Below the pieces are notes generated by a model. That model saw nothing but the letters and a program-made list of their open reading frames with translations. It had not been told where the DNA came from and did no database searches. From Nitrospira sp. (GTDB lineage: Bacteria; Nitrospirota; Nitrospiria; Nitrospirales; Nitrospiraceae), in assembly GCA_020853775.1 (NCBI GenBank), contig JADYYH010000014.1, positions 1 to 36,411 of the forward strand: a stretch of 36,411 bases of DNA, written 5' to 3'. Position numbers and translations under genes: made by a program. This document shows, piece by piece, positions 22,565 to 31,569 of this stretch (the first letter of the stretch is position 1; each line of letters starts with the position of its first letter).

Positions 22565-22765
22565 ATGCAACGATTGATATGGACGAGCGACAAACCGAAA
22601 CAGGCCGGCTGGTATTGGTGGCGAGGGCTTGGAGAGGATATGGATCCGCTCATTCTGTTCGTCGATCAGGTAGGCTATTTCCAATGGCCTGACGGGGCGT
22701 CTCAGGAAGTCGGCCTGACCAAGGGCGAATGGGCCGGTCCGATCGCACCGCCGGAGGACCCGTGA
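22565..22765 (+). CDS. 66-aa Trp-rich protein of unknown function
   Basis: ATG 22565 is preceded by GAGGAG about 11 nt upstream. The short soluble protein is rich in aromatics (GWYWWRG, VGYFQWPDG, GEWAGPIAPPEDP) with a pattern like W-x3-PxxxGWYWWR. It resembles small phage-type or regulatory beta domains but I cannot assign a family. Its stop overlaps the next gene's start in GTGA, so the two are co-translated. Confidence 0.65.
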   Translation: MQRLIWTSDKPKQAGWYWWRGLGEDMDPLILFVDQVGYFQWPDGASQEVGLTKGEWAGPIAPPEDP

Positions 22766-23364
22766 GTGTGACGATGATTGCTCTGCCTGCCAGTTGCGAA
22801 CGAGCCCTGCTTGAGCGATTCTTGCGGGCCGAAGCGATGGCCTTGTGGGCGGTGCGTGCCGCTCAGACCCAGCAGCTCCCCCGCCATGTACAGACGTTTC
22901 TTCAGCGGCATGAGACGGATGAGCAGGACCATCTCAGGCAATTCGAAGGTATGCTCGGGACGCTGTCTCAGCGGCCGGCAGCATTGCCGACGGTGCCTTC
23001 GCAGTGGGAAATGCTGGCCGTGCTGCTGTTCGGGTATGAGGCGCTGGGACTGGAGTTTGCCACGTTGCTGGCCACGATCAGGCCGGATCTCTCGGACATC
23101 CTCGACGATGAGCAGGTGCACGTCGGCTTTTTCGAGAAGGAATTGAAGGGGATTCTAGCCGGTGGGGAGATCGGCGCACAGCAGGCCCGAGAGGCGGCGC
23201 GGACTTGGTGGAAGAAGTTGCCGCGCACGGTGGATCGATATCTTCAGGACCCCTCGCTTGAACCCTATCGAAGCGACCTTCGCAGGCATATTCTCGGGGT
23301 GATCGGGCAGCGGTTCGTCAACTTGGGATTACTCGCCGAGGCCACACGTCCGATGGCACGCTGA
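22762..23364 (+). CDS. Ferritin-like di-iron helical protein
   Basis: 200 aa from GTG 22762, which overlaps the upstream stop; GTG 22768 or ATG 22774 are alternatives, and GGAGG lies at 22753. A four-helix bundle with ferritin-like ligands is visible: E24 on helix 1 (FLRAEAMALWAVR), E54-x2-H57 on helix 2 (RHETDEQDHLRQFE), a Glu in YEALGLEFATLL on helix 3 and E-x2-H in LDDEQVHVGFFEKEL on helix 4. These spacings fit a di-iron carboxylate centre as in rubrerythrin, COQ7 or MiaE-like proteins. No signal peptide. The reaction is unknown. Confidence 0.65.
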   Translation: MSVTMIALPASCERALLERFLRAEAMALWAVRAAQTQQLPRHVQTFLQRHETDEQDHLRQFEGMLGTLSQRPAALPTVPSQWEMLAVLLFGYEALGLEFATLLATIRPDLSDILDDEQVHVGFFEKELKGILAGGEIGAQQAREAARTWWKKLPRTVDRYLQDPSLEPYRSDLRRHILGVIGQRFVNLGLLAEATRPMAR

Positions 23365-23605
23365 CGATCCTCGTTCCGCGGAGCGTCGGGACTCTGCACA
23401 GCGCCTTTCTAACTGCCGAATCTCGCCCCTCAGGACCCATTAGTTATCTGTGTGGCCGTCGCTGATCGGTGATCACTGCACGTCACACGAATTAACCGGT
23501 GAAAATTGCGGAAGGCGTCGAGGGAATCCTTACAGGGGTAGGAAGCAGGGGAGACATTCGGGATGCGCGGCAGACTTGTTCCGGCTGAACGAAGGATCGA
23601 ACGTG

Positions 23606-24574
23606 CTACGTGGCGACCGGGACGAGTCCGCCGACGACGCCGATCTTGCGGAACTTCTGGTCGCGTTCGGCAATGAGTTGGTCGGTCGGCAATTCAACCA
23701 GGGCGTAGAGCTGATTGGCCAGCGCCTTGGCGACCCGGTCGCACATGGCACGCGGGTTACGATGCGCGCCGCCGAGGGGTTCAGGAATGACCTCGTCCAC
23801 GATGCCAAGTCCAACGAGGTCCTGCGCGGTCATGCGGAGCGACGCCGCGGCATCGGGCACCTTGGTCGGATCGTCATACAGAATTGCGGCGCAGCCTTCG
23901 GGGGAGATGACCGAGTAGACGGAATGTTCCAGCATGAGAATCCGGTCGCTCACGCCCAAGGCCAGCGCGCCGCCGCTGCCGCCTTCGCCGATCACGACGG
24001 AAATAATCGGGACGGTCAGCCGGGACATGACGAACAGGTTTCTGGCGATGGCTTCGGCCTGTCCGCGCTCTTCCGCGCCGATGCCGGGATAGGCGCCCGG
24101 CGTGTCGATCAAAGTGATGATGGGGCGGTTGAACTTCTCTGCCAGGCGCATGAGTCGTAGCGCTTTGCGGTAGCCTTCCGGATTGGGCATGCCGAAATTG
24201 CGCTGCATGCGTTCTTTGAGGGTCTTGCCCTTCTGATGACCGATGATCATGACCGAGCGATCGTTGAAGCGGGCGAATCCACCGACGATGGCGCGGTCGT
24301 CGCCGAAGTTACGATCACCGTGCAGTTCGAGAAATTCGCGGGACAGTTCGTTGATATAGTCGAGGGTCGTGGGCCGTTGAGGATGACGGGCCAGCTGGGT
24401 CCGTTGCCACGGAGTCAGGCTGGTGTAGAGCTGATGCTCGACCTGCGCGAGTTTGGTCCGCAGCTTACGGATTTCGTCCTGGGTGCCGGACTTGGGTGAC
24501 TCGGCGGAAGCCAGCTTCTCGATTTTTTCTTCGAGTTCGCGGATCGGTTTTTCAAAGTCGAGGTAGTCTCTCAT
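23606..24574 (-). CDS. accA: Acetyl-CoA carboxylase carboxyltransferase subunit alpha
   Basis: 322 aa, usual length. With AccD it moves the carboxyl group from biotin-AccB to acetyl-CoA, making malonyl-CoA for fatty-acid synthesis. Family markers: N-terminal helical part (YLDFEKPIRELEEKIEKLAS), TPWQRTQLARHPQRPTTLDY, DRNFGDDRAIVGGFARF, LIDTPGAYPGIGAEERGQAE, and GEGGSGGALALGVSDRI for the oxyanion and CoA site. It lies 37 bp after dnaE on the same strand; a dnaE-accA pair is common in bacteria. Confidence 0.97.
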   Translation of the reverse strand: MRDYLDFEKPIRELEEKIEKLASAESPKSGTQDEIRKLRTKLAQVEHQLYTSLTPWQRTQLARHPQRPTTLDYINELSREFLELHGDRNFGDDRAIVGGFARFNDRSVMIIGHQKGKTLKERMQRNFGMPNPEGYRKALRLMRLAEKFNRPIITLIDTPGAYPGIGAEERGQAEAIARNLFVMSRLTVPIISVVIGEGGSGGALALGVSDRILMLEHSVYSVISPEGCAAILYDDPTKVPDAAASLRMTAQDLVGLGIVDEVIPEPLGGAHRNPRAMCDRVAKALANQLYALVELPTDQLIAERDQKFRKIGVVGGLVPVAT

Positions 24575-24611
24575 ACTCCTGAACTCCCTTACGGGTGTTG
24601 CCTAGGTTCGC

Positions 24612-27600
24612 CTAGGTTACCAAAGTGATGGCGCCTTTGCCCAGCACTTCCTCAATATCGGCGACGAAATGCTCGCTAGGCGTGATCTTCACGTTGGGCA
24701 GGGGAGACGTCCGGGCTTCGATGGTGCCGCCAAGCGCCATGATGAGCGCCACGGTCGACGAACCGGGGTATTTCTGAAACACCTGCCGCAGCATGGGAAG
24801 CCTGGTGGAGGCCGTCGGGCTATCATGCAGGCGAATCATCACCCGCGAGATGCCCTTGTTCTGTAATTCGGCCAGCGGTTCGATCTTGGTCCCGCGCAAC
24901 TTGGTGCCCTTGTCTCCGCGATCGACGGTACCCGTCAATCGCACGACCTGTTCCGGCACGATCATGTCGGCATGGTCTCGGTAGAGGTCGGGAAAGGCTA
25001 TCACTTCTATCACGCCATGTAAATCCTCCAGCGTGATGTACGCCATGCGATCGCCCTTTTTGGTCAGCATGGATTTCACGGCGGTGATGATGCCGCAGAG
25101 TTTCACTTCGCGGCCGTCCGGCACATCGGCGACCTGCGTACTCGTCGTGTTCGCGAAAAGTTGAATGGCGGCTTCGTACCGCGCCAGCGGATGGGCGCTG
25201 ATGTAGAAGCCGGTCAACTCACGTTCATACTTCAACAGTTCCCCTTGGCTCCACTCGGGGACATCGGGCAAGGCCGGATCGGCAAGATTCTGCGGAAGGC
25301 CCCCGACGTCATCACCGAAGATGCTGGTCTGTCCGACGGCGCGTTCCTTTTGAATGCTCACGCCTTCGTCCATCGCCTGATCAAGCACGGCCAGATACTG
25401 TGAGCGCCGTCCTCCCATGGAATCGAAGGCCCCCGCCTTGATCAGGCCTTCCATCATGCGCTTGTTCAGCTTGCGGAGATCGACGCGGCGGAACAGGTCA
25501 AAGAACGAGCGGAACGGGCCGTCCTCTTTGCGCGACTCGATGACCGCTTCGACGGCACCTTCGCCGACATTCTTGATGGCCGCAAGGCCGAACCGGATGC
25601 TCTTGTCGACGACGGCAAAGTCTTTCTGGCTCTGATTCACATCGGGCGGCAGCACGGGGATCCCGAGCCCGCGACATTCGGTGAAGTAGCCGACGATCTT
25701 GTCGGCGTTGCCCATGTCGGTCGTCATTAGGGAGGCCATGAATTCCGTCGGGTAGTGCGCCTTGAGATAAGCCGTGTGGTAGCAGACCACGGCATAGGCG
25801 GCGGCGTGCGATTTGTTGAAGCCGTAGCCGGCGAACTTCTGGATCAGCTCGTAGAGTTTGTCGGCTTTTTTCTCCGCGATTTTTTTCTGTTTGGCGCCTT
25901 CCAGGAATTGGACCCGGAGCTTTTCCATTTCCTCCGGTTTCTTCTTACCCATGGCGCGGCGCAGAATGTCCGCTTGTCCCAGCGAGAATCCGGCCACCTT
26001 GTTGGCGATGGCCATGACCTGCTCCTGATACACGATGACGCCGTACGTGTCCTTCAGGATCGGCTCGAGTTCGGGCATCTCGTAGGCAATAGGAATCTTA
26101 CCCTGTTTGCGCTTGATGAAGTCCGGGATCAGATCCATGGGACCTGGACGATAGAGCGCGATGATGGCGATGATGTCCTCGAACCGGTCGGGCTTGAGGC
26201 CCATCAGCAGATCGCGCATCCCGGAGCTTTCCAACTGAAACACGCCGGTGGTTTTGCCGGAGGAGAGCAGGGAGAAGGTCGCGGGATCGTCGAAGGGTAA
26301 TTGTTCGACTCGTAGCGGGGGCTGATCGGGTCGGCCCTGGTTGACGAGGGACTCGGCGCGCTGAATCATCGTCAACGTTTTCAGGCCGAGAAAGTCGAAT
26401 TTCACCAGGCCGATTTTTTCGACATCACCCATGGAATATTGGGTGACGATTTCGTCCTTGGGGCCTTTATAGAGTGGGACATGCTCCGTGAGCGGCTGGT
26501 CGGAAATCACGATGCCGGCCGCGTGCGTGGAGGCGTGGCGCGCCAGTCCTTCGAGCGACTGCGCGACCGACATGAGTTCTTTGACCTTCACATCTTTGTC
26601 GACGAGTTCCTTGAGGCGCGGTTCCTGTTCGAGCGCCTTGTCGAGCGTCATCTTCAAATCGTCGGGCACGAGTTTGGCGATCCGGTCCACTTCGGCGTAG
26701 GGCATTTCGAGGACGCGGCCGACATCGCGAATGGCGGCCTTGGCCTTCATGGTTCCGAAGGTGATGATTTGCGCGACGTGGTCTTCGCCGTATTTGTGGA
26801 TGACGTAATTGATGACTTCGTCCCGACGATCCATGCAGAAGTCCATGTCGATGTCGGGGAGGGACACGCGCTCGGGGTTCAGGAATCGCTCGAACAGCAG
26901 CGAGTAGACCAGCGGATCGAGGTCGGTGATGCGTAGGGCATAGGCGACAAGACTGCCGGCGGCGGAGCCGCGACCGGGTCCAACGGGAATGCCGCGCGAG
27001 CGCGCGAACTTGATGATGTCCCACACGATGAGAAAGTAGCCGGCGAATCCCATCGAGCAGATCACCGCGATTTCTTCTTTCAGCCGGATCTGGTACGCCA
27101 GCTCGGGGATGGAACTCGGCCGTTCCTTCAGGCGCTGCGCCAGGCCTTCCATCGCGAGTTGCTCGACGTAGGTTTCGCGGGTGAGCCCTTCCGGTACTTT
27201 GAACTGGGGCAGATAGGTTTTGTTGAGCGCCAGTTCGAGGGTGCAGGCTTCGGCAATCTTGACGGTGTTGGAGACAGCCGTCGGCATTTCCTTGAACTCG
27301 GACAGTGCCTGATCGGTGGATTTCACGTAGAGCTGGTCCGTGTCGAACTTCATGCGGTTGGGATCGTTGATCGTTTTCCCCGTCTGCAAGCACAGCATGA
27401 GGTCGTGCGGACGCGAGTCTTCTTTTTTGAGGTAGTGGCAGTCGTTGGTGCCGGCGAGGGGGATGCCGAGTTTCTTATGGATGTCGAGCAGTCCGTCGTT
27501 GGCGATACGCTGGTGTTCCAGCCCGTTGGCTTGCAGTTCGAGGTAATAATTATCCTTGCCGAAAATCTCGCGATACTCGCCCGCGGCCTTGGTCGCGCCG

Positions 27601-28064
27601 GCCAGATCTTTCTGCCCGATGAGATAGGCGACTTCGCCGCTCAGGCAACCGGACAGGCCGATCAGGCCTTCATGGTGCTGCTGTAAAATTTCCTTATCCA
27701 TCCGTGGCTTATAGTAGAAACCTTCAAGATACGCTTTGCTCACGAGTTTGATGAGGTTCTGGTATCCCTTGAGGTTTGTGGCCAGCAGGATGAGATGGTA
27801 GTAGTCGTTGTGCGCGAGGTGTGAATTCTTCTCCAGCCGGCTTCCCGGCGCCATGTAGGCTTCGCACCCGATGATGGGTTTGACGCCATGTTCCCGGGCC
27901 TTCCGGTAAAACTCCACCGCGCCGAACATGTTGCCGTGATCGGTCATCGCGACGGCCGGTTGCCCGAACGACTTCACCTGTTGCATCAGGGGGTCGATCT
28001 GATTGGCGCCGTCGAGAAGGCTGTATTGGGTGTGGAGATGGAGATGGACGAATTGTGATGCCAC
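24612..28064 (-). CDS. dnaE: DNA polymerase III subunit alpha
   Basis: 1150 aa, close to the E. coli length. Replicative polymerase catalytic subunit. Order of domains: PHP (about 1-270, starting FVHLHLHTQYSLLDG), polymerase palm with catalytic PDIDMDFCMDRRDEV (about residue 396), thumb/fingers (GKTTGVFQLESSGM, ALYRPGPMDLIPDFI, YGVIVYQEQVMAIA, GYGFNKSHAAAYAV), tandem HhH region, OB fold (VKLCGIITAVKSMLTKKGDR) and C-terminal tau-binding part. The start is GTG 28064 with no strong Shine-Dalgarno. It is of the DnaE1 type without an internal proofreading exonuclease. Confidence 0.98.
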   Translation of the reverse strand: MASQFVHLHLHTQYSLLDGANQIDPLMQQVKSFGQPAVAMTDHGNMFGAVEFYRKAREHGVKPIIGCEAYMAPGSRLEKNSHLAHNDYYHLILLATNLKGYQNLIKLVSKAYLEGFYYKPRMDKEILQQHHEGLIGLSGCLSGEVAYLIGQKDLAGATKAAGEYREIFGKDNYYLELQANGLEHQRIANDGLLDIHKKLGIPLAGTNDCHYLKKEDSRPHDLMLCLQTGKTINDPNRMKFDTDQLYVKSTDQALSEFKEMPTAVSNTVKIAEACTLELALNKTYLPQFKVPEGLTRETYVEQLAMEGLAQRLKERPSSIPELAYQIRLKEEIAVICSMGFAGYFLIVWDIIKFARSRGIPVGPGRGSAAGSLVAYALRITDLDPLVYSLLFERFLNPERVSLPDIDMDFCMDRRDEVINYVIHKYGEDHVAQIITFGTMKAKAAIRDVGRVLEMPYAEVDRIAKLVPDDLKMTLDKALEQEPRLKELVDKDVKVKELMSVAQSLEGLARHASTHAAGIVISDQPLTEHVPLYKGPKDEIVTQYSMGDVEKIGLVKFDFLGLKTLTMIQRAESLVNQGRPDQPPLRVEQLPFDDPATFSLLSSGKTTGVFQLESSGMRDLLMGLKPDRFEDIIAIIALYRPGPMDLIPDFIKRKQGKIPIAYEMPELEPILKDTYGVIVYQEQVMAIANKVAGFSLGQADILRRAMGKKKPEEMEKLRVQFLEGAKQKKIAEKKADKLYELIQKFAGYGFNKSHAAAYAVVCYHTAYLKAHYPTEFMASLMTTDMGNADKIVGYFTECRGLGIPVLPPDVNQSQKDFAVVDKSIRFGLAAIKNVGEGAVEAVIESRKEDGPFRSFFDLFRRVDLRKLNKRMMEGLIKAGAFDSMGGRRSQYLAVLDQAMDEGVSIQKERAVGQTSIFGDDVGGLPQNLADPALPDVPEWSQGELLKYERELTGFYISAHPLARYEAAIQLFANTTSTQVADVPDGREVKLCGIITAVKSMLTKKGDRMAYITLEDLHGVIEVIAFPDLYRDHADMIVPEQVVRLTGTVDRGDKGTKLRGTKIEPLAELQNKGISRVMIRLHDSPTASTRLPMLRQVFQKYPGSSTVALIMALGGTIEARTSPLPNVKITPSEHFVADIEEVLGKGAITLVT

Positions 28065-28119
28065 GAGGTTGGATTGTAGTGAGGGGGAAAGTTGAAGTCA
28101 AACAAAAGGGGGACGGGGA

Positions 28120-28215
28120 GGAGGGTGGTGTGAGGGGCCCCTGTGCTCGCGCAACGCGCGAACTTGAAAGCCCCTCGTTGGACGCGCGCAGCCGGAGCCC
28201 CTCACACCACCCTCC
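28120..28215. repeat. 19-bp perfect inverted repeat, large hairpin
   Basis: GGAGGGTGGTGTGAGGGGC (28120-28138) is exactly complementary to GCCCCTCACACCACCCTCC (28197-28215). The 58-nt loop itself contains partly complementary GC-rich stretches (GTGCTCGCGCAACGCGCG against the GACGCGCGCAGC side). It sits in the divergent space between dnaE and the 28438 gene, where no terminator is expected. It may be a REP-like or MITE-like element or a regulatory cruciform. Such elements are usually multicopy; no second copy lies in this window. Confidence 0.8.
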
Positions 28216-28437
28216 ATGAGGAGAGAATGAGCGGATTCGGAAGTCTTGGACGCGCGATGGAGGGCTCCCAGCCACCATCCAGAAAAAAGAAAACGACTTC
28301 CCTCCTGCATCTATTTCCGCCGTTGACACTTTCCCTTCTCAAGTCTAGCCTGTCGCTGATTCTGCGTAGGCGATGTTCGGCAGTTCACGTGTGAAGACCC
28401 GAGCCTCGACATTCCGACTCGTAAGCAGGTCGTTCGA

Positions 28438-31400
28438 ATGGCGGAACCAAAAGACGAAAAACCGAAACTGCCGCTGGCCGGTCTGATGGCGCTGCTCTTC
28501 GCGGCGGTGAGCAGCCTGATCATCTATCAGGGGCCGATCAAGACTTGGCGACCGATCGATAAGGAGGCGGAAAAGTCTGCGTCGGTCGTGCGTGATCGTG
28601 TCCAGACGCGGCTCTGGCAGGATCCGTTCGAGGCGGTGGCGAGCCACATTCAGAAAGAGAAGGCTTCGGATGGCAAGGAGCATGGGCACCATACTTCGCC
28701 AGGGTTCATAGAAGGAACTCACGCGACCCATGCGCAATTTCGCTTTCGCTTGATGCCGGTGTTTGTTGATGGAAGTCCCTATGCCAGCGGCGTGGAGTCG
28801 AGGCTGCGTGACCGGTATGCGCTGGTGTCGGCGCTGGGCGCGGCCGGGTATCTGCCGGAGTCCGGAGAATCCATCGGGTACTTCGAATGGAAATCGACCG
28901 ACACGGTGGCCACGATTGTCCCGTCTGAATGGTTCGTGCCGGGCCCCAGGTTATTGAAACCGGACCAGGCCGGACAGCACGAGGCTCAGCCGATTCTGGT
29001 CCTCTGGCTGAAAGAGCAAGATCTCGGCTCGAAGCCGCTGCGCACCCTGACAAGCTTGGTGACGTATCTCAAGAAGGAGATGAACACGACGCCGTCGGCC
29101 TATCGCGTGTTGGGACCCCGCACCTCCGGTTCGCTCAGCGCCATGCTGGAGGAACTCAAGCCGAACTCTACGGCGGCCAATCCGATTCCCACCGCTGCAT
29201 CTGCGCCTCGCCCGGTCGTTCCTTCGGTGTTGATGGGCGCGGAATTGTATTCCTCCTGGGCCACGGCGGCTGACCCGGTACTCCTGGGCGAGACCTCTTT
29301 CCAGCCGACGGCCCGGCCGGTAGAAGATCGTTTCGCGGCCGCCGGCTTGACGTTGATCCGGACGATCGGCAGCGACGACGAATTGGTGAGCGAATTGGTG
29401 CTCGAGTTGAAACGCCGCAAGATCGACGTCACTGCACCATCGAACCGTCCGCATATTGCCTTGATCTCCGAATGGGACACCCTCTATGGACGCTCGTTGC
29501 CGCGCACGTTCGTGGCGGTCGCCGATCGCTGGGCCGAGGCCGCACAGGGACAACCTGTTCAGACGTTGGCGCAGCACCTCCATGCGCTTCGTGATGAGCA
29601 GTACCCGGATTGGGTACATCGGTATTCGTATCTCGCGGGCCTCGACGGGGAATTGCCGCCCAAGGAGAACGGGAAAGAGGCGGGTGGGGCCAAGGGCAAA
29701 TCGGCTGAGAAGGGCGGAGGTGGCGAGGCGGTGGTGGAAGAGACTCCGGTCGGTCGAAGCCAGCTCGACTATCTGCGTCGTCTGGTTGAGCAGTTGAAGC
29801 GGGAGGAAATCTCGTCCAATGGCGAGTTCATGGCAATCGGGGTATTGGGGAGCGACGTCTATGACAAACTCATGATCCTGCAGGCGTTGCGCAAGGATTT
29901 TCCCCACGCTCTGTTTTTCACCACTGACCTGGATTCACGCCTCACTCATGCCACCCAGCTGTCCTGGACGCGCAATCTGGTGGTCGCTTCCCATTTCGGC
30001 CTGGAACTCGATCCGCGGTTGCAGACCCCGATCCCGCCATTCCGCGACAGTTATCAAACCGCGCTGTTTTATTCCGTCTTGCGGGCGGTGGACGCCCTTG
30101 AGGCCGTACCGGAGAAACAGGCGTTGACACTGTCCACCGGCGCGAAGTTTTCCGCAGAGGTGATGCCGCGTCTGTATGAAGTCGGCCGCCATGGCGCGGT
30201 CGATCTCAGTCCGGATCCCCTCCCTCAGGCCGGCGCCCTTCCGGCTCTCCACCTGCTGCGTGCCGATGTGGATCCGGCGACCGGCGCGCTGCGCCTGCCG
30301 TCGCTGCGCACGATCGGCCTTCTTCTTTCCGCGGCGGGGCTGATGTTCCTGTGTGCCCTGCTGATTAACAGCGAGCTCTGGTCGTTGTGCCGGGGGCGTA
30401 GGTTCGCCGGTCTCCTGGCCATACTGGCCCTGGCCGGTGTGATCGTGGTCGCCTTCTTGGCCGGTGTCAGACTGGACGGGACCGGCGGCGAACCGTTTAC
30501 CTTCACCGATGGGGTCAGCGTATGGCCCACGGCGACTCTGCGCCTCCTCGCGTTTGTGCTCTGCGTGATGTTCTTTGCTCATTCGTGGTGGCGGCTGTGG
30601 GAAAGCGATCGAACATTGATTCGGGGATTTCGACTGCTGCGTCTTGATGCCGTGCTCTCGCGCCCGTTCCGTTCGTGGATCGGCATCCATCGTTGGCTGC
30701 CGCCTCTCGTTGGTCATGCGGAAGCACGGGAGCTCTGGCACGAGTATCGTCTACTAGGGGCGTGGCAGGAGCGAGTACGACGCGTGGTGCCGCAGGTACT
30801 GGTGTATGGACTCTTTGGACTCGTGCTGATGCTGCAGTCCGGCTTTCCCGTCATGCCCTGTCGGGGGGGCGCCTGCTTTACGCTCAATTACATCATCCTC
30901 GGATGCAGCGTCGTTGCCATGACGCTCTTGATGTTTTATGTCGTCGATGCGACACGTCTATGCCGCCGCTTGATTACGATCATGATCGGGACCCGGATTG
31001 AATGGCCCCAGCGGCTGCTCGCGCGGGAAGCGGCCAAGTACGAGGTCGAGGAGGCCTACGTGCACGAATGGCTGGGCATTCAGTTCATTGCGAAGCGGAC
31101 GGCGGTCATCAGTGCCATGATCTATTATCCGTTTGTGATTGTCTTCCTGATGGCGGTGGCGCGGCACAGTTACTTCGACCGTTGGGATTTTCCGGCTGGC
31201 TTGCTCGTGATCTTCACCCTGAACGCGCTCTATGCCTTCGGCAACGGCATGCTCTTGCGGCGGTCGGCCGAACACGCGAAGCGCGAAGCGGTGTGGCAGT
31301 TGAAGGACCGGCTCAAGAGTCTGTCCGATGAACCAGTGGGAAAACAGACCAAGCGGCGGCACATCGAGCGCATGGTCGAGGTCATCGAACAAACGCAGGA

Positions 31401-31509
31401 GGGCGCGTTCCTGCCGTTCACCCAACATCCGCTGTTCGGAGCGATTGCCTTGCCGACGGGCGGTACCGGCCTGGTGTTTCTGCTGGAGTATTTGGCCACG
31501 CTCTTCTGA
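28438..31509 (+). CDS. Large membrane protein: ectodomain plus about seven C-terminal spans, unknown function
   Basis: 1023 aa. An N-terminal hydrophobic helix (about residues 13-31) anchors a region of about 590 residues expected outside the cytoplasm. That region contains repeated alpha/beta elements such as RPHIALISEWDTLYGRSLPR and IGVLGSDVYDKLMILQALRK, then FFTTDLDSRLTHATQLSW and LVVASHFGLELDP, resembling periplasmic-binding/ANF-receptor folds. A Lys/Gly-rich low-complexity linker lies near residues 405-430. Seven hydrophobic segments follow at about 624-645, 656-677, 699-719, 782-803, 816-838, 886-908 and 917-940, then a charged helical tail. I know no function for the family. Upstream is the divergent dnaE gene; downstream are a TPR gene and a PLD-like gene. 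Confidence 0.75.
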   Translation: MAEPKDEKPKLPLAGLMALLFAAVSSLIIYQGPIKTWRPIDKEAEKSASVVRDRVQTRLWQDPFEAVASHIQKEKASDGKEHGHHTSPGFIEGTHATHAQFRFRLMPVFVDGSPYASGVESRLRDRYALVSALGAAGYLPESGESIGYFEWKSTDTVATIVPSEWFVPGPRLLKPDQAGQHEAQPILVLWLKEQDLGSKPLRTLTSLVTYLKKEMNTTPSAYRVLGPRTSGSLSAMLEELKPNSTAANPIPTAASAPRPVVPSVLMGAELYSSWATAADPVLLGETSFQPTARPVEDRFAAAGLTLIRTIGSDDELVSELVLELKRRKIDVTAPSNRPHIALISEWDTLYGRSLPRTFVAVADRWAEAAQGQPVQTLAQHLHALRDEQYPDWVHRYSYLAGLDGELPPKENGKEAGGAKGKSAEKGGGGEAVVEETPVGRSQLDYLRRLVEQLKREEISSNGEFMAIGVLGSDVYDKLMILQALRKDFPHALFFTTDLDSRLTHATQLSWTRNLVVASHFGLELDPRLQTPIPPFRDSYQTALFYSVLRAVDALEAVPEKQALTLSTGAKFSAEVMPRLYEVGRHGAVDLSPDPLPQAGALPALHLLRADVDPATGALRLPSLRTIGLLLSAAGLMFLCALLINSELWSLCRGRRFAGLLAILALAGVIVVAFLAGVRLDGTGGEPFTFTDGVSVWPTATLRLLAFVLCVMFFAHSWWRLWESDRTLIRGFRLLRLDAVLSRPFRSWIGIHRWLPPLVGHAEARELWHEYRLLGAWQERVRRVVPQVLVYGLFGLVLMLQSGFPVMPCRGGACFTLNYIILGCSVVAMTLLMFYVVDATRLCRRLITIMIGTRIEWPQRLLAREAAKYEVEEAYVHEWLGIQFIAKRTAVISAMIYYPFVIVFLMAVARHSYFDRWDFPAGLLVIFTLNALYAFGNGMLLRRSAEHAKREAVWQLKDRLKSLSDEPVGKQTKRRHIERMVEVIEQTQEGAFLPFTQHPLFGAIALPTGGTGLVFLLEYLATLF

Positions 31510-31569
31510 GAAGGGCGGTGCCGCATAAGGACGATCGGCGTCAGGGAGGGGAGGAAGGAACAGCTATCC

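Noticed and set aside
28143-28394. 83-codon plus-strand frame in the dnaE upstream region
   Set aside because: It reads through the inverted repeat and has no start signal or family likeness.
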